64,000 bases of DNA, taken from Fagopyrum homotropicum. Its lineage: Eukaryota; Streptophyta; Magnoliopsida; Caryophyllales; Polygonaceae. Under the pieces are notes generated by a model. It saw nothing but the letters and a program-made list of their open reading frames with translations. It ran no database searches and had not been told where the DNA came from. The DNA lies in the NCBI GenBank assembly GCA_033239125.1, contig BSWB01000004.1:117747235-117811234 (forward strand). Direction: 5' to 3'. Positions 56,435 through 64,000 of this stretch are shown in pieces. A program made the position numbers and the translations under genes. Numbering within the stretch: position 1 is the stretch's first letter; the number at the start of each line of letters is the position of its first letter.

Positions 56435-58177
56435 TGTTCGCTCCAAACGGTGTGTGCAAGCTTTAAATTTATAACCCTAGATGTAAGCTTAAAACAAGGA
56501 TGCGAACCCGCAGTGTACGGGTCAATCGTAGTAAAAAGCAAGAAATTCCGGGGTGTCGATCTCAGGGACTTAGTGAAACAAAGCAAGTAACGGTTGTCAA
56601 TATTTCAACTAACCACAAAAGCAATTATAGCAATCAAAGAAGATAAAAAGTCAATTAAAGGAATATGCAAATCTAGGCATTAAAGCATATAGTTGTGGTT
56701 CCAACTCAAGATCTCAAGGTAAAGCGGACAAAGCTGAGATTTTTGCATAGGGAAGGTGTTACTAAAGTGGAATAGATCACCGGGTAAGTCTCACTACTCA
56801 CTAATCCCAAACCGTAACTCCTATTACCGGGTAAGTCTCAAGGAATTAAGGAAAAGAACTATAACCTCAAACCAACACACCACCTAAGGGAATAGAATCA
56901 ACCTTTACCGGGTAAGTCTCAGGCTAACTCACAAAGATGGAATGAAAGCACACTCAAACCCCAATAAAGGATAAACCTTTATTACCTACACTTATGATCT
57001 TAATTAGGTAAACAAACAAAGGAATTACCGGGTAAGTCTCATCCAGGCTTGCATTGAACCAGGAAAGGTGTAATAAGAATAGGATTTGGCAAACTCTAAC
57101 ACTTAACTCTCAGTTTCGGCTCAGATAAGTCACCTCGGTCAAACGAATTCCACCCGGCCGAGATGTTCATCGACTGAGCGAGATGCTTTAGGGTTAAGGA
57201 TAAAGACTCGAGCTTTCAGGGTCCTACTGGGATTTAAGATTATTCTATCATTGTTTTCCCCACAACCTTCAGCCAATCACCCTAGAATCACACAAGGAAA
57301 TTAGCCACTCATCATCATGAAAGCAATAATCAAATATAAGGGAAGAAGGTGAATAATTGAACAAGAAAACCTTAAGAAAAAGGTTTCAATAACTGAATCA
57401 ATTATCAAACAAACAAGCGTTCCTTGGATCTCAATCCAACAAGACAATCAACAAGAAGGGAATCTAAGAAAGTCTTACAAAACCCTTCACAGAGCTATAA
57501 AAGCTATCAACATCTTCCTTCAATCTTCTTTCAACCTTCAAAAAGGTTCTTCAAATCTCCCAGCTGTAATGGGTGTTTTTCAGCCGTAGCGCCCCAATTT
57601 GTGGAAAATCCAACCCTTTTTATAGGAAAATTCCCTCCCAAAGATAAAAGATCTTAGAAAGATATTTTCCCATAAAAATAGGTAAATATATGAGCTGAAT
57701 TATCTTCTTCCTTCCAGGAATCCAGCCTAAAAATATAAGATCCTCTTTCCAAAAATAAAAGATCTCATCCAAGAATAAAATATATCTCGCCGCGTCCAAG
57801 GTGTTCGCCTCGGTCGAGCAGCTCCTCTAGATCACCTCGGTCGAGGTGGTACTGTAGCTGACCGAGGTGAATCACAACTGAATGTGAAATCTCTCAAATT
57901 TGGTCCAAAGTGAATCTTCAATCCATTTGCATGATTCCTGGATTCTTCCTTAAGCTCCTGAATGTAGCTCCAATGACTCCTTAGCTCTTTTTGCTCCATT
58001 TTGATGCAAAACGTGTCATTTTACCTGCGATTACAACAAAACTTGGTGTAAACCTCGATTCCCGCAAAGGTAGATGAAACGACAATATAATCATATAATA
58101 TACATCCAAACATGCAGATTATTGAAGATAAAACGTCTAAACAAGTCCCAAAATATATACTATAATTCATGCTATCA
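56435..58177 (-). repeat. 5' LTR of element 2
   Basis: 1743 bp, about 99% identical to 47058-48799; differences cluster in its last 350 bp (from about 57828). Carries the same palindrome (57833-57848) and half-site (57861-57869). Confidence 0.95.
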
Positions 58178-58521
58178 CTATCCTAGTGTTTGCTCGGCTG
58201 AGATTTTTGACTCTTATATCAAGGATCTAGGCTTTTACTAAGTGTAGGTTCTATTGATCATTCTTGTCATCTTTAAAGTCAACTTGTGTGGGTGTTTTTG
58301 TTGAGTTTATGTTAAAGGTTATTTACATGAAAATCCAAGATAAAAGAAAAAGTGTTTCAAATTTTTGTGACCATGCATCCGCCGTTCCTGCACCTTGGAG
58401 ACCCTTCTTCATGCTCTCCAAACATTTAAAGAAGCTAAGGATGAGAGTATTTGACAACAACTTCAAATCTTAAGGGATGAACAAGCTTTATTCATGAAGA
58501 ACATGAAGTGTAAATGAGAAC

Positions 58522-58827
58522 TAAGCATGTCCACGGGTTGGACCCGCCGGGTCGAGGGTCCGGGAAGGGTGACCCCGACCCGGACCCGTGTAAAAGGCCA
58601 ACCCGCCGGGTCACGGGTCAGACCCGGCGGGTTGGCTCTTTTATTTTAAAAACCAATTTTTTTGGAGCCGTTGAGTTTTTTTTAAAATTTTTTTTTTTCA
58701 AAATTAATGACCCGCCGGGTCACGGGTAAGGATCACCCCGACCCTTACCCGTAACCCTCCGAGTCACTGACCCGCCGGGTTGAAACCCACCAGATCACGG
58801 GTGACCCGTGACCCATGGACATGCTTA
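58522..58827. mobile_element. hAT-like MITE, different family
   Basis: 306 bp with inverted ends TAAGCATGTCCA and TGGACATGCTTA and 8-bp duplications ATGAGAAC (58514-58521, 58828-58835). Filled with acccgccgggtcacgggt-type repeats on both sides of an A/T-rich centre. No coding capacity. Confidence 0.92.
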
Positions 58828-58859
58828 ATGAGAACAATCTCAAAGTGATGTAAGGATTA

Positions 58860-59345
58860 CTAGTGCTCCGGTGATAGGAGGTTCATCTCATCCCTATCAA
58901 GAATTTCCAACCATGAAACTACATCTTCACAAGCGCCTTTTATAGCACCAATTAAAGAAGATAATGATATAGATTCTGATTTTGAAATTCCTATTGTTGC
59001 TTATAGAGTTGCTACTTTACCTTTCTTTTCTACTAAACATGTAGACTTGGGAGCAATCGGACCCTTCTAAGATCATAATAATTGTATGCCTCCAAGGAAT
59101 CATGACAATCCACCCATTTCAAGGAGAATCATGCCCTAAAGAATTCTTGGGCGTGGCAACCGACAAACACCAAGGTTTTCTTATGTACTGCAACAATTAA
59201 TCTATGATGATGTGTATGGATAAGCCTAAGGTAGACCACAAAACCACCATGTAATCAAGCTTGAAGTGCAACCTTTTGAAGGTAAATATGATGTAGAAAC
59301 TTATCTAGACTTGAAACAAAAAACTGAGCAAAATTTGAGTTTTCA
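58860..59345 (+). pseudogene. Decayed gypsy gag fragment
   Basis: Protein-like pieces in several frames. The clearest, at about 59250-59345, reads IKLEVQPFEGKYDVETYLDLKQKTEQNL, which parallels VKVKIPSFEGKCDLDIYMEWETKIEQI in the gag of element 3. Stops and shifts throughout. Likely the gag of the outer element whose LTR/PBS lies at 32090-38649, split by later insertions. Confidence 0.6.
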
Positions 59346-60060
59346 ACTACACTAATACATAATGAGTAGTCATAGCTTCCATCAAGTTCATAGACTTCTC
59401 TTATCATTGTTGGCTTGACAATGGTGCAAATTGTTTTTTGAACTATTTTTAAATAATGTATATGGAACACAAACTTTATGATTACATTTTTATTATAATA
59501 TTTGTTAGTTCAAAATTTTATATCATTAGTTCCACATCATATATGTAGAGTGCTCAATTAGTTCAAACATTTTATTTTATTAAATCATACTTCATTAACA
59601 TTATGTATTTTAAACTTATAATATTAGTTCAAAATTTGTGTATTATTAGTTCGAACATTGTGTTTCGTTGATTTAAACATTGTGTTTTATTAGTTCAAAC
59701 ATGTGCAATCACAAAAGTTCATGAACCAATAACATAAAATACTAGAACGGATAATATACAAATTTTGAACGAATTGAATAAAAATTTGAAATAACAAAGT
59801 AATAGTTACTAACTTTTCCTATAAAAATATGTAAATCATCGGTAAATAATTTGAAGCGGTAGAACAAAAGTTTGGAATGAATTGTAATAAAATTTGAACT
59901 AAAAATGTCCATAAAGAACATAAATATTAGTCTGACAACAACGTTCCTTAATTTTTATATCTGATGAACAACTTCGTAACCAAATTTGTACCAACTTTAT
60001 GTAAGATGAAAGATGAAAAAAAGAAGTGAATTGGCTACTAGAACCGAAATGGAACCCGTA
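59346..60060. repeat. AT-rich block with a reiterated TTAGTTCAAA motif
   Basis: About eight copies of (a)ttagttcaaa(c/a)attt in direct orientation (59505-59705), and inverted tttgaacgaatt/tttgaactaa forms at 59760-59905. No coding sequence. Possibly the end region of a transposon; no ends identified. Confidence 0.5.
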
Positions 60061-60280
60061 AAAGCACGGCGCATTCAAAACTCGTAACCGAAAACATCAC
60101 GGTTTGAGAACCCGTAACCGTGATGGTTACAGTTTCCGAAACCGTGGTGTTTTTTTTTTTTGTAAATTCTAAAAAAAAAAAAAGGACACCTACACGGTTC
60201 AGGAACCTGTGTCAAATATAAGGAAAGAAATTTTAAATAAATTTTTTTACACGAACCGATAACCGTGACATTCGAAATGC
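60061..60280. repeat. Block of reiterated GGTTAC/CCGTGA motifs
   Basis: Inverted and direct copies of cgtaaccg, ggtttc and cacggtt around two homopolymer runs. Ends ggcgcattcaaaac and cattcgaaatgccc are roughly inverted, suggesting a small MITE, but no target duplication was found. Confidence 0.4.
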
Positions 60281-60566
60281 CCAATGTATTTGTGAAGCCT
60301 TCTACTCTTGTAGTAATACCCCAACCTAAATAACATAACCAAACCTCATCGAGTCAACATCACTATTTGAGGTAGATTTTCCAGCGTTGCCGGTGATGCT
60401 CCCGTGTACTGAGACTGAATCATAACGTCTACTTAGCCTTGAATTTACAAAACTACCCCTGCTGAACCCCAAAAGCTTCCAAAACCTCTTTGGTCTGTTT
60501 GTAACCCAGCAACAACACACTACCTCCCGAAACCTCTCCTATACTCTCGCCCCTGCAGATCCAACA

Positions 60567-63494
60567 ATGGCGAATCCCACCACCGTTTCGACCCTTCATT
60601 CTCTACACTTCCTCCTCTTCCACCTTCTCTTTATCCATTTCGCCACCGCTCTAAACCCCGACGTCCAACCCCTTCTGACCTTCAAATCGACCGCGGACAC
60701 CTCCAACAAACTCACCACCTGGAACTCTACCACCGACCCCTGCTCATCCTCCTGGTACGGCGTTTCTTGTTTTGGCAACCGTGTCTCCAAACTCGTCCTT
60801 GAAGACCTATCTCTCACCGGATCCTTCCGCACTCTGACGTCTCTCTCCGGCCTCCGTGTCCTCAGCCTCAGTCACAACCTCCTCTCCGGTCCCATCCCTG
60901 ATCTCTCCAACCTTACTTCCCTCAAACTTCTCTTCCTCTCCCACAACTCCCTCTCCGGCGACCTCCCCCCTTCTCTTTCTTCTCTCTCACGTCTCTTCCG
61001 TCTCGACCTCTCCTTCAACAACCTCTCCGGCCACATTCCCCAAAATGTTAACCGTCTTCCACACCTCCTCACCCTTCGCCTCGAATCTAACGCTTTCTCC
61101 GGCCCCATTTCTGACCTCGATCTCCATAACCTCCAGGATTTTAACGTCTCCGGCAACAATCTCGTCGGCCAGATCCCCCGCTCTCTCTCCACCTTTCCTC
61201 AGTCTTCTTTCACCGGAAATCCAGTCCTCTGTGGTCCCCCTTTATCCTCCTGCAAGGCCATCTCCATTGACCCAACCCGACCTGGTTCCGGATCCGCAGC
61301 ATCCTCCTCTCCTGTTGTAGTTTCGTCTTCACCAAGCACCGAGTTCTCGCCGGCCCAGAATAAATCGGGAAAGAATCGCCACGGAGGCGCCAAGATGAGC
61401 ACGGTTGCGATAATCGCGCTTGTTATCGGCGATGTGCTGATTTTAGCGTTAATTTCGCTTCTCCTGTACTATTATTTCTGGAGGAACTTTGCGGGAAAGA
61501 AGTCGGAGTTGATGGAGGGAGAGAAGGCGGTATACTCGAATAATGCGTGTCCATACCCATACCCGGTAACGAACCCGGGTCTAGCACAGCAAACGGGATT
61601 GGATAGAGGGAGGATGGTGTTCTTCGAAGGGGCGAAGAAGTTCGAATTGGAGGACCTGTTGAGAGCTTCTGCGGAAATGCTGGGGAAGGGTGGGTCAGGG
61701 ACAACTTACAAGGCGATTTTGGAGGACGGGAGTGTGGTAGCTGTGAAGCGGCTGAAGCTGGAGGTCGCTGACGCCGGGAAGGTGAAGTGTGAGTTTGAGC
61801 AACAGGTGGATGTGTTGGGGAGGCTGAGACACCCTAATGTGGTTGCGTTGAAGGCATTTTACTTTGCTAGAGATGAGAAGCTTTTGGTGTCTGATTTCAT
61901 GCCTAACTCTAGCCTCTCATGGCTTCTCCATGGTAAGGCATTTCTTCATTCTGTTCGTCCTTTACTCTAATTACAATGCTAAAATTGTTATAAGGTTAGA
62001 TTAATTGATTATTACATTGGTAGAACAATGGCTTGCGCAATTTGCTGACTTGTTAACTTAAGATTCAAAATGGTAACTGCAAGGAGTTGAGAACTGAGGA
62101 TATTAATGGGGCATACCAACTGCATGTGATGGGACTTGGGAGAGCTTATCTAACATTTAAGAACAGCTTTTCCCTTTGTGCATATTTCAAAGCTATTCCC
62201 ATTGATTTGTTCAAAGTTTTTTTAGTATTAAATGCAAAGATATTATGTTATCCTTACTCATACAGTATTTTGTACAACCAAAAAAGAGTTTATCCGTTGC
62301 TTGCTTGCTTACACAGATTTGACAGTAAAATAATGAGCTGTTAACTGTCTTGGTATCATATAATAAGCTTAACAATTGATAAAGTCGATTGGCCCTCCAA
62401 ACGATTGGTGGGGGGCTTGTTTTTGTACTGCTGTTTCCTCCAAAGAGGTTTTTGGCTTTTGTAAGCCTTTGTTTTTGTTTCTTTTCGGGAGATGAACGAG
62501 GGCCCCCCACCTCGTGTTTGACCCTATCTCCTTTTTCCTTTTCTGCTACATGGAAACCCACATGCTTGTTGTGTTTGGTAACTCGCTGATGAGAATGTTT
62601 ATTAGTAGCTGCTATAATAAGAGGCTTAAATTAAATGCCTTGCATAGCATATGCAATTATGCTATTGAATGTGTTGTGTATGAACAATCTGTAAGTAATT
62701 TCAGGAAACCGAGGACCGGGTAGGACTCCACTTGACTGGACCACAAGGTTGAAGATCGCATCAGGAGCGGCTAGAGGGCTTGCTTTCATACACTCGCCCT
62801 ACAAACCTCTCAACCTTATACATGGCAACATCAAATCCACCAATGTCCTCATTGACAAGGCTGGTGATGCACGCATTTCCGACTTTGGCCTGTCTTCCTT
62901 TGTTTCTCCTAACTCCAATGCCTTGAAGACGAATGGTTACCGTGCCCCCGAAGTAGTTGATGGGAGAAAGAACACCCAGAAATCTGATGTTTATTCATTT
63001 GGCGTTCTTCTACTGGAACTACTAACAGGTATTCATACATACATACATACCATTGATTGTAAAATATAATTAGGAGCGAACTTGTGAATTTCAAGAAGTA
63101 TCAAGTGTGAACCTAGTGATAAACAGTTTGGTGGCGTTGGTTATTGATGACAGGAAAATGCCCGTCCATGGTGGAAGGGAACGGCGCGTATGGAAGGGGA
63201 GGGATGGGGGGAGTAGTTGACCTGCCTAGGTGGGTTCAGTCAGTAGTAAGGGAAGAATGGACAGCAGAGGTGTTTGATTTGGAGCTCATGAGATACAAGG
63301 ACATTGAAGAAGAGATGGTAGGGCTTTTGCAGATCGCCATGGCCTGTACGTCTGCATCACCGGATCAACGGCCCAAAATGGGGCACATAGCCAAAATGAT
63401 CGACGAGATCCGTGGTGGGACGGAAGTCTCCCCATCGCAAACCTCAGCTGGCTCCCCCACTGTCTCCGAAGATACCTGTGGTGTAAGCCAGTGA
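60567..63494 (+). CDS. LRR-III receptor-like kinase (At1g68400-like)
   Basis: Exons 60567-61932, 62705-63028, 63154-63494, GT-AG junctions, 676 codons. Signal peptide (about 1-28), LRRNT-type cap with CSSSWYGVSC, about five leucine-rich repeats to residue 210, a Ser/Pro linker, TM helix (about 277-305) and a kinase domain. The kinase has LGKGGSGTTYKA and VAVKRLK (Lys394), but HGN (495-497) replaces HRD in the catalytic loop, with DFG kept (Asp515). Loss of the HRD Asp is usual in subfamily LRR-III, which is regarded as mostly kinase-inactive signalling scaffolds. Intron 1 is 772 bp, intron 2 is 125 bp. At the plasma membrane it would take part in growth or defence signalling; ligand unknown. 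Confidence 0.93.
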
Positions 63495-64000
63495 TCGTCT
63501 TAGTCTCTTAGAGTAAGTAGATTTGATATTCATTTCTTCCTGTGTGTTGTAAAAAGGAAGTTGATTGATTATCCTGTTTCGACTTTAGGAGTAGAATTGT
63601 GAGAGGAGTGATTGGGTAGGCGAATCGATATGACGTTGATAAATGGTAGAATTATCGTCTCCTTGTTGGATATCTATTTAAGGGAACCCTGAACAAGATT
63701 GACATTTAGGAATTAACTTACATGAAATGTGAAAGTTAGCTTTTGAAAAATATATTACCGTGGACCACGTACTTCCAAATTTCAAAACTCTTGAAAAAAT
63801 ATGGAAAATTTCAAAACTCTTGAAAAAATATGGAAGATAGATTTGCAGCAGAAACGATGAGAGAGAAGAAAAGTGTCCACTTTTTGTAACGTGTCCACCT
63901 TTTGTAATTTTTTTGCATTAAACTTGTGCAATGTGTTAATAAGTTATTGGTAGAGTGTGGTAAATTTTGATCCATTGGATCCAAGCTTGATCAATGGTTC
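63495..64000. other. 3' flank of the LRR kinase gene
   Basis: Presumed 3' UTR and flank. Contains a direct tandem repeat of about 31 bp (aaatttcaaaactcttgaaa... twice, 63776-63836). No further gene seen. Confidence 0.5.

Larger units (their letters stand above)
47058..58177 (-). mobile_element. Complete young Athila-type retrotransposon lacking RT (element 2)
   Basis: 11.1 kb on the minus strand, flanked by identical 5-bp duplications CTATC (47053-47057, 58178-58182). LTRs of 1742 and 1743 bp differ at about 16 positions by eye. The tRNA-Asp PBS is followed by gag, a gutted protease, integrase joined directly to the protease tail (no RT or RNase H), an Athila-type third ORF, and the 3' LTR. 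The integrase catalytic Glu is replaced by Lys. High LTR identity with defective pol means it moved using proteins from another element. Confidence 0.95.

Noticed and set aside
60856..61320. Long Ser/Pro-rich frames opposite or shifted over the LRR exon
   Set aside because: Products of the TCC/CTC-rich codon use of the LRR region; low complexity.

Overview
This window looks like nuclear DNA of a flowering plant, very probably a eudicot. It has intron-rich genes with GT-AG introns, plant-type receptor kinases, Athila-type and other Ty3/gypsy LTR retrotransposons, and MULE, CACTA and hAT-type DNA transposons. I cannot name the species. Three host genes are visible, all on the + strand: COG2, a Golgi tethering-complex subunit (18450-25069, 12 exons, 756 codons); an LRK10L-like receptor kinase broken by one missing base (25707-27975); and an LRR-III receptor-like kinase (60567-63494, 3 exons, 676 codons). 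Nearly everything else is mobile DNA.

Layout. 1-7158: 5' part of an Athila-type element on the - strand, with decayed gag, protease and RT/RNase H. An organellar insertion carrying two oppositely oriented plastid ycf2 pieces interrupts its gag. 7159-12153: TE-like DNA without genes, including a probable degenerate LTR with a short tandem array. 12163-18245: a complete MULE with 9-bp target duplications, 535-bp terminal inverted repeats, an apparently intact five-exon transposase and a second small zinc-finger gene; it sits about 200 bp upstream of the COG2 start codon. 18450-27975: COG2 and the LRK10L-like gene. 28000-32600: decayed repeats, ending in a retroelement pol tail and LTR. 32594-38538: a CACTA element inside that LTR. 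38637-39573: primer binding site and leader of the outer gypsy element. 39574-46658: a complete non-autonomous gypsy element carrying two copies of one hAT-like MITE. 47058-58177: a complete young Athila element lacking RT and RNase H. 58178-59345: a third MITE and a decayed gag. 60567-63494: the LRR kinase gene. The TSDs show that many of these are nested insertions.

The strongest unexplained pattern is shared by the three gypsy elements. Each carries its own short palindrome, repeated through LTR, leader and coding-linker DNA: CCACGGCCGTGG in element 1, CACCTCGGTCGAGGTG in element 2 and AATCTCGGCCGAGATT in element 3. In the best copies a full palindrome is followed, usually 9-13 nt later, by a half-site in fixed orientation. 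The layout is conserved while the sequence is family-specific, which looks like a recognition system (protein binding or silencing/anti-silencing), though that role is inference. The MULE, with its intact transposase and an accessory gene, placed directly upstream of an essential housekeeping gene, is the second point of interest.
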